Shown in pieces: positions 1 through 8,525 of a DNA stretch of 64,000 nt. The position numbers and the translations under genes were made by a program. The notes beneath the pieces were generated by a model. That model was not told where the DNA came from. It ran no database searches and saw only the letters and a program-made list of their open reading frames with translations. The first letter of the stretch is position 1. Every line of letters starts with the position of its first letter. The stretch comes from Lacrimispora defluvii (GTDB lineage Bacteria; Bacillota; Clostridia; Lachnospirales; Lachnospiraceae), in the NCBI GenBank assembly GCA_013036995.1, contig JAAOXG010000058.1:1-64000 (forward strand). The letters are read 5' to 3'.

Positions 1-269
1 TCATTCTCCACACATTTCGCCGCATAAGTGGCCAGCCTTGATCCTCTGTCTGGATGAAAGGTATTAACAGCTTTGATTAAACCGATAGTTCCTACTGACA
101 GGAGATCTTCCATATCATAGTCTGTATTCTGATACTTTTTGGCTACATGGGCTACAAGACGCATATTACGCTCGATGAGTGTGGCTCTCGCCTCCTGATC
201 CCCTTCCTGGTATCGTTCCAGACACTCTCGTTCCTCTCGCGCAGTTAAAGGTTTGGGAAAAGTTTTCAA
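1..269 (-). CDS. sigK: RNA polymerase sporulation sigma factor SigK (5' part; runs off the left edge)
   Basis: The visible 89 residues start KTFPKPLTAREE and continue through sigma region 2: ERNMRLVAHVAKKY, then DMEDLLSVGTIGLIKAV and RLATYAAKCVEN, the core-binding and -10-recognition region typical of SigK/SigE. SigK is the late mother-cell sigma factor of sporulation. The only usable start is TTG at 269, with AAGGTGG placed 6 bases upstream; an in-frame TAA lies just before it and no ATG exists. The protein therefore begins directly at the mature-like N terminus and has no membrane-targeting pro-sequence as in Bacillus pro-SigK. Nothing in the visible part is interrupted by a skin-like element, but the 3' half is outside the window. 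The SigK call over SigE rests on the KTFPKPLT start and is fairly secure. Confidence 0.8.
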   Translation of the reverse strand, partial: MKTFPKPLTAREERECLERYQEGDQEARATLIERNMRLVAHVAKKYQNTDYDMEDLLSVGTIGLIKAVNTFHPDRGSRLATYAAKCVEN

Positions 270-379
270 AGAAAGCCACCTTAAACTTACTTACTCCTAT
301 TTTATGCCGCCCTTATCTTTATAGTGCTTTTACAATAAATATTGGCTGGTACTTATTTATTTACAAAATTCTCTCTGCT

Positions 380-406
380 ACTTTACATAATATTTTTATG
401 TAAAGT
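380..406. repeat. Perfect 11-base inverted repeat upstream of sigK
   Basis: Arms ACTTTACATAA and TTATGTAAAGT flank a 5-base centre. It lies about 110 bases upstream of the sigK start and just downstream of the purine-operon terminator. The arms are A+T rich and lack a flanking T-run, so this is more likely a protein-binding site or a processing hairpin than a terminator. No regulator can be named from sequence. Confidence 0.5.
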
Positions 407-415
407 AACTCCCAT

Positions 416-445
416 AAAAAGGACCGGACAACAGTCCGATCCTTT
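416..445 (-). terminator. Rho-independent terminator after the AICAR formyltransferase gene
   Basis: AAAGGATCGGAC and GTCCGGTCCTTT pair around a short loop, with one imperfect pair, and are followed on the minus strand by a T-run. It sits 15 bases after the stop of the upstream minus-strand gene and closes the purine operon. Confidence 0.85.
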
Positions 446-460
446 ACATCTCATATTTTA

Positions 461-1639
461 TTAATGGTGGAACAGGCGGATTCCATTAAATGCCATTACC
501 ATACCATATTTGTTACAAGTCTCAATCACCTGATCGTCTCTTACAGAACCACCTGGCTGAACAACATATTTCACTCCGCTTTTATATGCACGGTCGATGT
601 TATCTCCAAATGGAAAAAACGCATCAGAACCAAGAGATACATCAGAAAGCTGATCAAGCCACTGCCTTTTCTCTTCTCTTGAAAATACCGGAGGCTTTTC
701 CTTAAATACCTGCTCCCATCTTCCGTCTGCCAAAACATCCATATCATTTTCACCGATATATACATCTATGGCATTATCCCTGTCCGCCCGGCGGATGTCA
801 TCAAGGAACGGAAGTTCCAGCACCTTGGGTGCCTGTCTTAAATACCAGTTGTCCGCCTTGCTGCCTGCCAGTCTGGTGCAATGAACACGGGACTGCTGTC
901 CGGCTCCGATTCCTATTGCCTGACCATTCTTTGCATAGCAGACGGAATTGGACTGGGTATATTTTAATGTAATCAGAGAGAGGATTAAATCAATTTCAGC
1001 AGCTTCTGGAATCTCCTTGTTCTCAGTTACTCTGTTTTCCAACACTTCCCGGCCAATTTTAATCTCATTTCTTCCCTGCTCAAACGTAACTCCATAAACC
1101 TGTTTTTTCTCTATGGGCTTTGGAGTATATTCCGGATCAATAAGAATCACGTTATAATTACCATTTTTCTTAGACTTTAATATGTCCAAAGCTTCCGGGG
1201 TATAACCAGGTGCAATTACACCATCCGAAACCTCTCTCTTAATGATTTTCGCTGTATCTTCATCACAAATATCCGATAAGGAAATATAATCACCAAAGGA
1301 AGACATACGGTCTGCGCCCCTTGCTCTGGCATACGCGCAGGCAAGAAGGGAAAGCTCTCCCATATCTTCAACCCAGTAGATCTTTTTTAAAACCGGACTT
1401 AAGGGAAGTCCAACTGCCACGCCAGCTGGAGAAACGTGTTTGAAGGAAGCTGCCGCAGGCAATCCAGTGGCCTCCTTTAATTCTTTTACCAGCTGCCAGC
1501 CGTTTAATGCGTCCAGAAAATTAATATAACCGGGTTTTCCGCTCAAAACGGTTATCGGAAGATCCGATCCGTCTGCCATATAGATTTTTGATGGTTTTTG
1601 ATTGGGATTACACCCATATTTCAGCTCTAATTCATTCAT
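461..1639 (-). CDS. purH: Phosphoribosylaminoimidazolecarboxamide (AICAR) formyltransferase, stand-alone
   Basis: 392 residues that match only the AICAR transformylase half of bifunctional PurH. It moves a formyl group from 10-formyl-tetrahydrofolate to AICAR (ZMP), giving FAICAR in the cytoplasm. The N terminus has YGCNPNQKP and SGKPGYINFLDALNGW; the catalytic Lys-His pair is in SFKHVSPAGVAVG at about residues 67-68, and the C terminus ends with the PGGSVRDDQVIETC motif. The MGS-like IMP cyclohydrolase domain that normally forms the PurH N terminus is absent. That step is supplied by the PurO-type gene 14 bases upstream in the same operon. ZMP is both the substrate here and the ligand of the riboswitch at the operon head. 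Confidence 0.93.
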   Translation of the reverse strand: MNELELKYGCNPNQKPSKIYMADGSDLPITVLSGKPGYINFLDALNGWQLVKELKEATGLPAAASFKHVSPAGVAVGLPLSPVLKKIYWVEDMGELSLLACAYARARGADRMSSFGDYISLSDICDEDTAKIIKREVSDGVIAPGYTPEALDILKSKKNGNYNVILIDPEYTPKPIEKKQVYGVTFEQGRNEIKIGREVLENRVTENKEIPEAAEIDLILSLITLKYTQSNSVCYAKNGQAIGIGAGQQSRVHCTRLAGSKADNWYLRQAPKVLELPFLDDIRRADRDNAIDVYIGENDMDVLADGRWEQVFKEKPPVFSREEKRQWLDQLSDVSLGSDAFFPFGDNIDRAYKSGVKYVVQPGGSVRDDQVIETCNKYGMVMAFNGIRLFHH

Positions 1640-1653
1640 CTTTTGTACTCCTG

Positions 1654-2367
1654 CTATTCATTCTTATTTATTATCCAGGTCTCAAAGGCACCTGTTTCAA
1701 GATCAATATAACGTACAAACAGCGATACCTTGTTCTCTTCATTCAGGCTTTCCCATATCAGGGAAGTAAACTCATCCGGATCCGCTAAGACTTCCACCAG
1801 TTTTGGCTCCCCTTCAAAGCTTTTAAGAGGATTGCCGTCATGCATGTAGGTATGGATAAAATGAGCTTCTCCAGGCACAGGATTCTCATAGGCAAAGGTA
1901 AAGCGGTTACAGGAGGACGGATCCCCGTTATTACTCTTTAAAATAGACATGGCGTAGTTAAATTTTCCATCTTCCACATGCATAATGCCGGAGATACGGG
2001 GTGTATAATTGGGGCTGTCCGGCTCAAATTCCCTGCTGCGAAGAGCCTGCTCAAATGTGAGCTGAATATCCATGCCCTGATAGATGGTATCAGTCTGGTC
2101 TCCGTTTGTCACAATGGTTTTGTTGCCCAGGACACGCACTGGAGCGTAAATAATCAGACTGGGATCTGATAATTTTGAAGGATCGTAAGCCTGGGTACGG
2201 ATTCCATCCCCATCTTCCACAAATACGCGGTTACGGCTGTTCACACTTCTTCCCATGATAAAATAAGCAGTTACTGCCTTCCTTCCATCTGGGGTTTTGC
2301 CAATAATTATCCCCCTTCCAGGATAGGAATTGTTTGTTAATTCATCCTTCAAAGAAACCAAATTCAT
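1654..2367 (-). CDS. purO: IMP cyclohydrolase, PurO type
   Basis: 237 residues starting MNLVSLKDELTNNSYPGRG, with GRSVNSRNRVF at about residues 39-49 and YTPRISGIMH near the middle. These are features of the PurO / IMP_cyclohyd family first known from archaea. It closes FAICAR to IMP, the last step of de novo purine synthesis. It is the first gene behind the ZTP riboswitch and is followed by the stand-alone AICAR transformylase, so the pair replaces bifunctional PurH. A GGAGGACTGAAAGTC segment precedes the ATG. Assignment is from family resemblance and from the partner gene; confidence is high. Confidence 0.85.
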   Translation of the reverse strand: MNLVSLKDELTNNSYPGRGIIIGKTPDGRKAVTAYFIMGRSVNSRNRVFVEDGDGIRTQAYDPSKLSDPSLIIYAPVRVLGNKTIVTNGDQTDTIYQGMDIQLTFEQALRSREFEPDSPNYTPRISGIMHVEDGKFNYAMSILKSNNGDPSSCNRFTFAYENPVPGEAHFIHTYMHDGNPLKSFEGEPKLVEVLADPDEFTSLIWESLNEENKVSLFVRYIDLETGAFETWIINKNE

Positions 2368-2399
2368 GACTTTCAGTCCTCCATTCTCAATAAAGACGC

Positions 2400-2499
2400 A
2401 AAAAACCGCCTGGGCATCCCATAGCGGTGCCCAGGCGGTCGGCTTTTAAAACGTAACGTGCTCCCCGTGGTTTTCTCCACTTATCCGCCAGTTGCACGT
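2400..2499 (-). ncRNA. ZTP (ZMP) riboswitch, pfl motif, with overlapping terminator
   Basis: On the minus strand the leader contains GTGCAACTGGCGG, then a GTGG-loop-CCAC hairpin, CGGGGAGCAC closing the first stem, and after a short linker GCCGACCGCCTGGGCA. The ACTGGCGG, GGGGAGC and CCGCCTGGGCA blocks are the conserved core of the pfl/ZTP aptamer. The last block (2428-2438) also forms the 5' arm of a terminator whose other arm is TGCCCAGGCGG followed by six T (2400-2416). Ligand binding should therefore prevent the terminator and allow transcription of purO and the AICAR transformylase, the enzyme that consumes ZMP. Genetic context and motif agree. Confidence 0.92.
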
Positions 2500-2511
2500 A
2501 CCATGTTTAAC

Positions 2512-2540
2512 ATAATATATGATTATCAAAAAAATTGCAA
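2512..2540 (-). promoter_or_regulatory. SigA-type promoter of the purine operon
   Basis: TTGCAA (-35) and TATTAT (-10) with 17 bases between them on the minus strand. Transcription would start about 10-15 bases before the ZTP aptamer. Confidence 0.6.
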
Positions 2541-2564
2541 GGTTTTTTTTATTTATTCCTGTTT

Positions 2565-3926
2565 TTATTCGTTGCGAATGGCAGCCAGAGGACTGAGCTT
2601 CATGGCTCTGAGGGAAGGGAAAAATCCGGCAGCCATACCTACAAAAACAGAAAATCCTACAGCAGCCAAAGTCAGCCACAAAGGTATTCTGGATAAATCT
2701 CCTGGCATATCAGGCATAAAACGTCCTGCCAGAAACCGGTTTATAAGAAAAGAAACCCCGTAGCTGAATGTAATACCCGTGATACCGCCAAGGAAGCCAA
2801 TAAATCCGGATTCAATTAGAAACATGTCTCGGATATGATTCATATCAAGCCCCAGTACCTTTAAAATTCCGATCTCCTTGGTTCTTTCATAGATGGACAT
2901 CATCATGGTGTTGGCAATTCCGATGGCTGCGACAAATAAGGATACTGTTCCGATTCCTCCAAGCAAAGCCTGAACCATCTTTGCCTGCTTTTGAGATTGC
3001 TCCAGCCATTCCATATTGCTGTTTGCCTGATATCCCATATCTGTGATTGCCTTCTGTACCGCGGTTACATTCGCCATGTCGTCCACCTCTACCACTGCCT
3101 GATCATAGATAAAGTAGTTATAAGGCTTCCCCTTTTTATTAGTAGGCTGGTTGGGAATTGGCTTTTTCTTATAAATCTGTTTTAACTGGGATTTGAGTGC
3201 ATCCAAATCAACATAAACATTGTAGCTGTAATTACTCCAGTCCTCAACTCCTCCTGCTACCAGCCCTGCTGTCTTTAGCAGATATTTTTTAGGCGGCTTG
3301 ACAGGAGTTTTTCCATCTCCTCCTGTCCCTCCGTTCTGAGACTGATAATAGGCATCGGTGTCAAATACTACAAATACGGGTCTGTTCATAAAATCAATGT
3401 CCGGAATCTTGGTTGGGTCATCGTAATAATCCTGATTTCTGCTTTTGGGATTACTAAATTGCCTGGGTACCATGTTTCCTACCACCATCTGAAGTTCTTT
3501 CGTCCCTTTATCGGGAAGATGCCCCTGTTTTAGTGATATATTATCCATGTATTCGGGGGTTACTCCAATCACGGTAATATTGGCCTGGTATGCCCCCTGG
3601 CTCATGATTGTGTCTGTCTGTAAAAGTGGAGAGGCCGACTTTACATGATCCAGGCCGGCAAACTGGGCAACCACATTATCTGTCATATAATCAGGTTCTT
3701 TTTTCCCTTCTCCCCCGAAGGATTGATTGGAATACACAGTGATCTCAGTCAGACTTCCATAAGAAGCATACTGTTCCATGGTAAGTTCATTAAAACCGAT
3801 TCCCAGAGATACCATAACAACAATGGAAGCGGTACCAATTAAAACTCCAAGAACAGTTAAAAATGTTCTCATCTTTCTTCGTCTTAAATTGTTCACACTC
3901 ATGGAAAGCAAATCACTAAATTTCAT
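2565..3926 (-). CDS. ABC transporter permease, MacB/FtsX type
   Basis: 453 residues. One membrane segment lies near residues 20-45 (RTFLTVLGVLIGTASIVVMV), followed by a large extracellular MacB-PCD-like domain. Three C-terminal membrane segments follow, with the FtsX-family stretch MMSIYERTKEIGILKVLG between the first two. Its partner ATPase is two genes upstream in the same operon, with a large exported protein between. The upstream gene overlaps it by 11 bases, which suggests translational coupling. MacB-type systems do not import solutes; they use ATP to drive periplasmic or cell-surface work. The substrate here is unknown. Confidence 0.88.
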   Translation of the reverse strand: MKFSDLLSMSVNNLRRRKMRTFLTVLGVLIGTASIVVMVSLGIGFNELTMEQYASYGSLTEITVYSNQSFGGEGKKEPDYMTDNVVAQFAGLDHVKSASPLLQTDTIMSQGAYQANITVIGVTPEYMDNISLKQGHLPDKGTKELQMVVGNMVPRQFSNPKSRNQDYYDDPTKIPDIDFMNRPVFVVFDTDAYYQSQNGGTGGDGKTPVKPPKKYLLKTAGLVAGGVEDWSNYSYNVYVDLDALKSQLKQIYKKKPIPNQPTNKKGKPYNYFIYDQAVVEVDDMANVTAVQKAITDMGYQANSNMEWLEQSQKQAKMVQALLGGIGTVSLFVAAIGIANTMMMSIYERTKEIGILKVLGLDMNHIRDMFLIESGFIGFLGGITGITFSYGVSFLINRFLAGRFMPDMPGDLSRIPLWLTLAAVGFSVFVGMAAGFFPSLRAMKLSPLAAIRNE

Positions 3927-5751
3927 CGTTAATTTCCTCTATGGCAGCCAGCTTCTTCTGCTTTCTTTTTTTCCAGATAAAAAAGGCTGCACCTGCCCCT
4001 GCCGCAAGCAGAACAACAACAGAAGGGATCAGGATCTTACTATACTTTGCAAACCCTGTAGGCTGAACATCTACAGGCTCCTCTCCCATATTCCCGTTAT
4101 CAGCTCCTGTTTCTTCCGGCTCAGTTACCATCAATGTAACTTCTTTCTCTATAGGTTCAGAAACTACTCCGTTTTCATCCTCATAGGTAATTAAAATCTT
4201 TATTTTTCCGTCATCTGCAGTTGGTGTGGTTCCGGTAATCATGGCATCCACGTTTCCCGTTTCACCAGGCTTAATATTTCCTATGTAGGTACTGGACTGC
4301 TGTATGGAATCTCCCACAAATGCCACCATGACATTATAGAGAAGAACCTTTCCTGTATTATTAACCGGGAACATAATATTGGTTTCTGAACCTGCTGCAA
4401 TTGATTCCGGCATGATGTCGATGGTACCTGTATTTAAACGAGCCACCTGTTTTACCGGGATATTCACAGTTATTTTTTCTTCTGCATTTTTAAATTCCGG
4501 GCTGTCGAATTTTTCATTAATTGTCAGTCCATAGGTTCTTTGATCTACCCATGCACCGGCACGAAGCTTCACCTTAACATCTGTCGTCTGGCCTGCTCCA
4601 AGGGAATTCACAACAACGGAGGAACTACCTTCATCTGTTGTAAACACGGCACTATCCGTTACCTTCTCAGACTCCAGATTAAATAATATGTTGCTTGCAG
4701 GAACGCTTTCTGATGCATTCTTCATGTGCAGGATAAGTTCAAATTCCTCACCGGCAAATACCTTCTCCGGATTGGTTTCAAATCCATCAACAACGATCCT
4801 GGCTTTGGTTCTGTCATTGATATTAAACTCTTTGGTCGCCTCTTCCTTCTCTTTGTTTTGTACCTTTACAAAAAACGTCTCTTCGGATTTCTGAATATCT
4901 CCATCGCTGCTGTCCCGGTATTCAATGTTAAATGTAATGGGATAATAACCGCTGTACACATCCTTTCGGATCATCATGCTGTAAGGAATGGAAATCGTCT
5001 CCCCGCCTCCGATCCGGTCGAAATGCTTGGTATAATTTCCATCGTTAATATCAAAAGGGAACTTTGTGCTGTCCTGGTTTACTCCCATTCGGACATTGAC
5101 GTCAAAAGCAGTTAAATTAGAAGAATTACGGACATTCATATTATAATTCATCACTTCCGGATAAGTTCCGAAAGGAGTGTTCTGACCCTCGCCGAGTTCG
5201 AAACTGATGGTTCCTTCATTGGCTCCGGAAGAGGTTGTTGCAGATGATTTTGTAATCCAGATATTCACCTTTTCATAGGATGCATGAGCACCATCATCCT
5301 TTTTCTTTGCATCAGTAACAACTTCTACCGGTACCAGATAGTAACCCTCAGAAACATCTCTCCGGATCCTTGCAGTGAGGCTGAAGGTTTTAGAGCTTCC
5401 GCTCTTTACATCACCCAGTTTTTTGTTGTCAAATGTATTGGAAGAGATTTCGAAAGGAAATACAGATCCGGTGTATGTTGTGGTTTCTTCTGCATCTTCC
5501 GTAGCTCTGTATTCCTGCTCCGGTATATCCCTGTCAAATCTGACAGCAACATCCTTTAAATCATTACCTGTATTATTGGTAAAAACCATATTGATGGTAA
5601 TATTCTCGCCGGTCTTACCAGAAGGGGTTTTTTTCACATCAATATATGTGTTTTTACTTAAATCATATTGTGCAAACGCCGTTGCCTGAATGGCAGTAAC
5701 CGCCATAATTACAGCCAGCAGCCCTACAATCTTTCTCTTAACTCTGTACAT
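3916..5751 (-). CDS. Exported, membrane-anchored protein with repeated Ig-like (COG1361-type) domains
   Basis: 611 residues from the ATG at 5751, which has AAGGGGG 9 bases upstream; a longer reading would begin inside the preceding ATPase gene without a binding site. A signal peptide (KRKIVGLLAVIMAVTAIQATAFA) is followed by several beta-rich repeats of about 130 residues with motifs such as NNTGNDLKDV, RNSSNLTAFDV and NNTGKVLLYNV, typical of CARDB/NEW3-like or S-layer-like domains. A C-terminal membrane helix and a KKRKQKK stop-transfer tail end the protein. It lies between an ABC ATPase and a MacB-like permease and overlaps both, so it is probably the extracellular partner of that transporter. 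No enzymatic motif is visible. Confidence 0.8.
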   Translation of the reverse strand: MYRVKRKIVGLLAVIMAVTAIQATAFAQYDLSKNTYIDVKKTPSGKTGENITINMVFTNNTGNDLKDVAVRFDRDIPEQEYRATEDAEETTTYTGSVFPFEISSNTFDNKKLGDVKSGSSKTFSLTARIRRDVSEGYYLVPVEVVTDAKKKDDGAHASYEKVNIWITKSSATTSSGANEGTISFELGEGQNTPFGTYPEVMNYNMNVRNSSNLTAFDVNVRMGVNQDSTKFPFDINDGNYTKHFDRIGGGETISIPYSMMIRKDVYSGYYPITFNIEYRDSSDGDIQKSEETFFVKVQNKEKEEATKEFNINDRTKARIVVDGFETNPEKVFAGEEFELILHMKNASESVPASNILFNLESEKVTDSAVFTTDEGSSSVVVNSLGAGQTTDVKVKLRAGAWVDQRTYGLTINEKFDSPEFKNAEEKITVNIPVKQVARLNTGTIDIMPESIAAGSETNIMFPVNNTGKVLLYNVMVAFVGDSIQQSSTYIGNIKPGETGNVDAMITGTTPTADDGKIKILITYEDENGVVSEPIEKEVTLMVTEPEETGADNGNMGEEPVDVQPTGFAKYSKILIPSVVVLLAAGAGAAFFIWKKRKQKKLAAIEEINDEI

Positions 5752-6478
5752 TTTCCATATCCCCCTTAGTATCCTCGTGGTGCTGTTCTTCAATTTTAAA
5801 TATTTTTCCATCTACTATGTGGAACTGTCTGTCTGCAAACCTGGCAATATAATTATCGTGGGTTACCATGACAAGGGTCTGGTTCTGCTCCTTTACAATC
5901 TTCTGCATCAATGAAAGAACCTCTTTTGTGGTTTTGGAATCCAGGTTTCCGGTTGGTTCATCGGCAAAAATAATCTTGGGATCCACAGCAAGTGCTCTGG
6001 CAATTCCCACCCGCTGCTGCTGGCCTCCTGACATCTCATTGGCCATATGGTTCATCTGTTTTTCCAAACCTACCAGTTTTATGTATTTTTTTGCTTTTTC
6101 GTTCCGGATCTTTCTTGGTATACCACGAAATGACAGGGGAAGTGCAACATTCTCTACTGCATTCAATGTCTTAATCAAATTATAGGACTGGAAAATAAAA
6201 CCCACATGCTTTCTTCTGAAAGCAACCAGCTGATTCTCCGAAAGTTTTTCGATGTGATTGCCTGCAATGACAATCTCCCCTTTTGACGGTTTTTCCAACC
6301 CCGCCATCATGTTTAAAAGTGTGGATTTTCCCGAGCCGGACGGGCCCACAATAGCACAGAATTCGCCTTTATATATCGTAAAGTCTACTCCGTTAAGTGC
6401 AAAGACTTTGGTATCTCCCACCTTATACACCTTATAAAGATCCTTAACCTGAATCATGGGTGTTTTGTTTTCCACCAC
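5738..6478 (-). CDS. ABC transporter ATP-binding protein, MacB/LolD type
   Basis: 246 residues from the GTG at 6478, chosen because AAGGAGG lies 8 bases upstream; the longer TTG reading at 6508 would swallow that site. Walker A GPSGSGKST, the Q-loop FIFQSYNL, signature MSGGQQQRV, Walker B FADEPTGNLD and the H-loop MVTHD are all present. The LolD/MacB subgroup is shown by FQSYNLIKTLNAVENVALPL. It should energise the FtsX-like permease two genes downstream; the gene between is the exported Ig-like protein. A TATAAT hexamer at 6513-6518 (minus) lies just upstream. Confidence 0.93.
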   Translation of the reverse strand: MVENKTPMIQVKDLYKVYKVGDTKVFALNGVDFTIYKGEFCAIVGPSGSGKSTLLNMMAGLEKPSKGEIVIAGNHIEKLSENQLVAFRRKHVGFIFQSYNLIKTLNAVENVALPLSFRGIPRKIRNEKAKKYIKLVGLEKQMNHMANEMSGGQQQRVGIARALAVDPKIIFADEPTGNLDSKTTKEVLSLMQKIVKEQNQTLVMVTHDNYIARFADRQFHIVDGKIFKIEEQHHEDTKGDMENVQS

Positions 6479-6625
6479 TGCAGCTTCCTCCTTGAAATAT
6501 TCACGCAATCACATTATACAACAGGATTGGCAAATCCGATATTCTTTATTTTCTTAATCTTCCTTACATATTCCTTACACACAAAAAGTCTTTTACAAAC
6601 ACATAAAAAATATTTAAAAAAAGAG

Positions 6626-6654
6626 TGGAAATATTTTAAACTATGCTTTATAAT
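6626..6654 (+). promoter_or_regulatory. Promoter of pyrBI
   Basis: TGGAAA (-35) and TATAAT (-10) with 17 bases between. The leader before pyrB is only about 40 bases, too short for a PyrR or UTP-sensing attenuator, so none is expected. Confidence 0.55.
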
Positions 6655-6699
6655 GGGATAGAATTTTAAACCATAACTCAGTGGATAAAGGAGATTCTT

Positions 6700-7623
6700 A
6701 TGAGACATTTACTTAACCCGTTAGATTTCAGTCTGGAAGAAACCGGACAACTGCTTGATCTGGCAAAAGATATTGAAGATAATCTTCCGGAATATTCTCA
6801 TGTATGCAATGGAAAAAAACTAGCGACACTTTTTTATGAGCCAAGTACAAGAACCCGTTTGAGTTTCGAGGCTGCCATGCTTAATTTAGGAGGCAGCGTA
6901 CTTGGCTTTTCCTCTGCCGATTCAAGCTCTGCTTCTAAAGGAGAAAGCGTCGCTGATACCATTCGGGTCATCTCCTGTTACGCAGATATCTGTGCAATGA
7001 GACACCCCAAGGAAGGCGCACCATTAGTTGCTGCAAACCATTCCGGTATTCCAGTCATTAACGCAGGAGACGGCGGACACCAGCATCCAACACAGACACT
7101 TACCGATTTACTCTCTATTCGTTCCTTAAAAGGCCGTCTGAACGATTTAACTATTGGTCTTTGCGGTGATTTAAAATTTGGCCGTACTGTTCATTCTCTT
7201 ATCAATGCTCTTGTAAGATACGAAAACATCAAATTCATCTTAATTTCCCCTCCTGAACTAAGGGTACCTGAATACATCCGGGAAGATGTCCTAAGGGCCA
7301 ACAACATTGAATTTATTGAAATGGACAGTCTTGACGATGCCATGCCGGATCTTGATATCCTGTATATGACACGCGTACAGAAAGAACGTTTCTTCAACGA
7401 AGAAGACTACATCCGTTTAAAGGACTGCTACATTCTGGATAAGAAGAAAATGAAGCTGGCAAAGGAAGATATGTATGTTCTTCACCCCCTTCCCAGAGTC
7501 AACGAGATCTCTGTAGAAGTTGATGATGATAAACGGGCCGCCTACTTTAAGCAGGCACAGTATGGTGTTTATGTACGTATGGCTCTTATCATGACATTAC
7601 TGGAGGTAAATAAACCATGTTAA
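6700..7623 (+). CDS. pyrB: Aspartate carbamoyltransferase catalytic subunit
   Basis: 307 residues, normal family length. It joins carbamoyl phosphate and aspartate in the first committed step of pyrimidine synthesis. The carbamoyl-phosphate motif STRTRLSFE is at about residues 50-58, HPTQTLTDL in the middle, and HPLPRVNEI near the C terminus. AAAGGAG stands 6 bases before the ATG. It overlaps pyrI by 7 bases, so the two subunits are probably translationally coupled and form the allosteric c6r6-type enzyme. Confidence 0.97.
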   Translation: MRHLLNPLDFSLEETGQLLDLAKDIEDNLPEYSHVCNGKKLATLFYEPSTRTRLSFEAAMLNLGGSVLGFSSADSSSASKGESVADTIRVISCYADICAMRHPKEGAPLVAANHSGIPVINAGDGGHQHPTQTLTDLLSIRSLKGRLNDLTIGLCGDLKFGRTVHSLINALVRYENIKFILISPPELRVPEYIREDVLRANNIEFIEMDSLDDAMPDLDILYMTRVQKERFFNEEDYIRLKDCYILDKKKMKLAKEDMYVLHPLPRVNEISVEVDDDKRAAYFKQAQYGVYVRMALIMTLLEVNKPC

Positions 7624-8042
7624 ATATAGGCGGATTAAAAGAAGGTATCGTATTAGACCATATTGAGGCAGGAAAGAGTCTGGAAATCTACTATAATCTT
7701 GGACTGGACAAGTTAGACTGCCAGGTAGCTATTATCAAGAATGCAAAAAGCAATAAAATGGGAAAGAAAGATATTATTAAAATAGAAGGTGGTATGGATC
7801 ATATTAACCTGGAAATCCTGGGATATATTGATCACAACATTACAGTAAACATTATCCGGGATAATGAAATTGTAGAAAAGAAGTCTCTCAGCCTTCCAAA
7901 AAAGATCACCAATATCATACAGTGCAAAAATCCACGCTGCATCACTTCCATCGAACAGGGGCTTCCCCATGTTTTTTATCTCTCAGATGCCGAGAAGGAA
8001 ACATATCGCTGCATGTATTGTGAAGAAAAATACAGCAGATAA
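7617..8042 (+). CDS. pyrI: Aspartate carbamoyltransferase regulatory subunit
   Basis: 141 residues. The N-terminal allosteric domain starts with [16 protein letters not shown], and the C-terminal zinc domain carries the four cysteines CKNPRC and CMYC at about residues 103-108 and 132-135. It binds nucleotides and transmits feedback control to PyrB. It overlaps the end of pyrB. Having pyrI gives allosteric control, which fits with the absence of an RNA attenuator upstream. Confidence 0.96.
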   Translation: MLNIGGLKEGIVLDHIEAGKSLEIYYNLGLDKLDCQVAIIKNAKSNKMGKKDIIKIEGGMDHINLEILGYIDHNITVNIIRDNEIVEKKSLSLPKKITNIIQCKNPRCITSIEQGLPHVFYLSDAEKETYRCMYCEEKYSR

Positions 8043-8048
8043 CAGAAA

Positions 8049-8096
8049 AGAGGGTAACGCCAAAATCACTGAACATGTGATAAAGCGGTACCCTCT
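8049..8096. terminator. Long hairpin between convergent pyrI and rnpB, probably a two-way terminator
   Basis: AGAGGGTAACGC pairs with GCGGTACCCTCT with one mismatch, and a second inner stem ATCAC/GTGAT sits inside. Short T-tracts lie on both sides (GTTTAATT on plus, TTTTCTG on minus). It begins 7 bases after the pyrI stop and ends 22 bases from the rnpB 3' end. Confidence 0.7.
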
Positions 8097-8118
8097 GTTT
8101 AATTGTCTGATATTAAGT

Positions 8119-8468
8119 GTTTTGAGTAAGACGATAAGCCGGGTTATGTCGTTGAATGGCCATCTATCTAGGCCTGCCGTCGCCAGCAGGCTCAAGCGAC
8201 CTACCCGGAAGCAGACGGGCCGCCTTATGCTTCCTGTTCGGTCTTGCTTCGAATGGGGTTTACATGGACCCCTCCTGTTACCAGGAGAGCGGTGGTCTCT
8301 TACACCACCTTTCCACCCTTACCGCAGATGCGGCGGTTTATTTCTGTTGCACTTTCCCTGGAGTCACCTCCGCCAGACGTTATCTGGCATTCTGCCCTGT
8401 GAAGCCCGGACTTTCCTCACCTGCAGCCTTTCGGCTTTGCAGCTGCGGCCATTTGTCTTACTCAAAAC
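8119..8468 (-). ncRNA. rnpB: RNase P RNA, bacterial class A
   Basis: 350 bases. The minus strand begins and ends with complementary P1 arms GTTTTGAGTAAGAC and GTCTTACTCAAAAC. Inside are the universally conserved GAGGAAAGTCCGGGC (P4 5' side and CR-I), CAGGGAAAGTGCAACAGAAA, GGTAAGGGTGGAAAGGTG, and the 3' conserved GGTAGG and AGATAGATGG blocks. It is the catalytic RNA that matures tRNA 5' ends. Open reading frames across this stretch are coincidental. Confidence 0.97.
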
Positions 8469-8474
8469 CATATA

Positions 8475-8503
8475 AGTTTATCATAGTTCCAGCCATTTGT
8501 AAA
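8475..8503 (-). promoter_or_regulatory. Possible promoter of rnpB
   Basis: TTTACA and TAAACT with 17 bases between on the minus strand. The -10 ends 6 bases before the expected RNA 5' end, which is the right geometry, though the -10 matches consensus at only four positions. Confidence 0.4.
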
Positions 8504-8525
8504 GCTGCCTTTTAGGATATCTTAC

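Noticed and set aside
1-269. Skin-like element interrupting sigK
   Set aside because: The visible 5' part is continuous; the rest lies outside the window, so nothing can be said.
179-403. Plus-strand open frame of 74 codons
   Set aside because: It overlaps sigK in the opposite direction and the inverted repeat; no ribosome-binding site and no recognisable domain.
7969-8515. Plus- and minus-strand open frames across 7969-8515
   Set aside because: The stretch is the RNase P RNA gene and the end of pyrI; the frames are coincidental.
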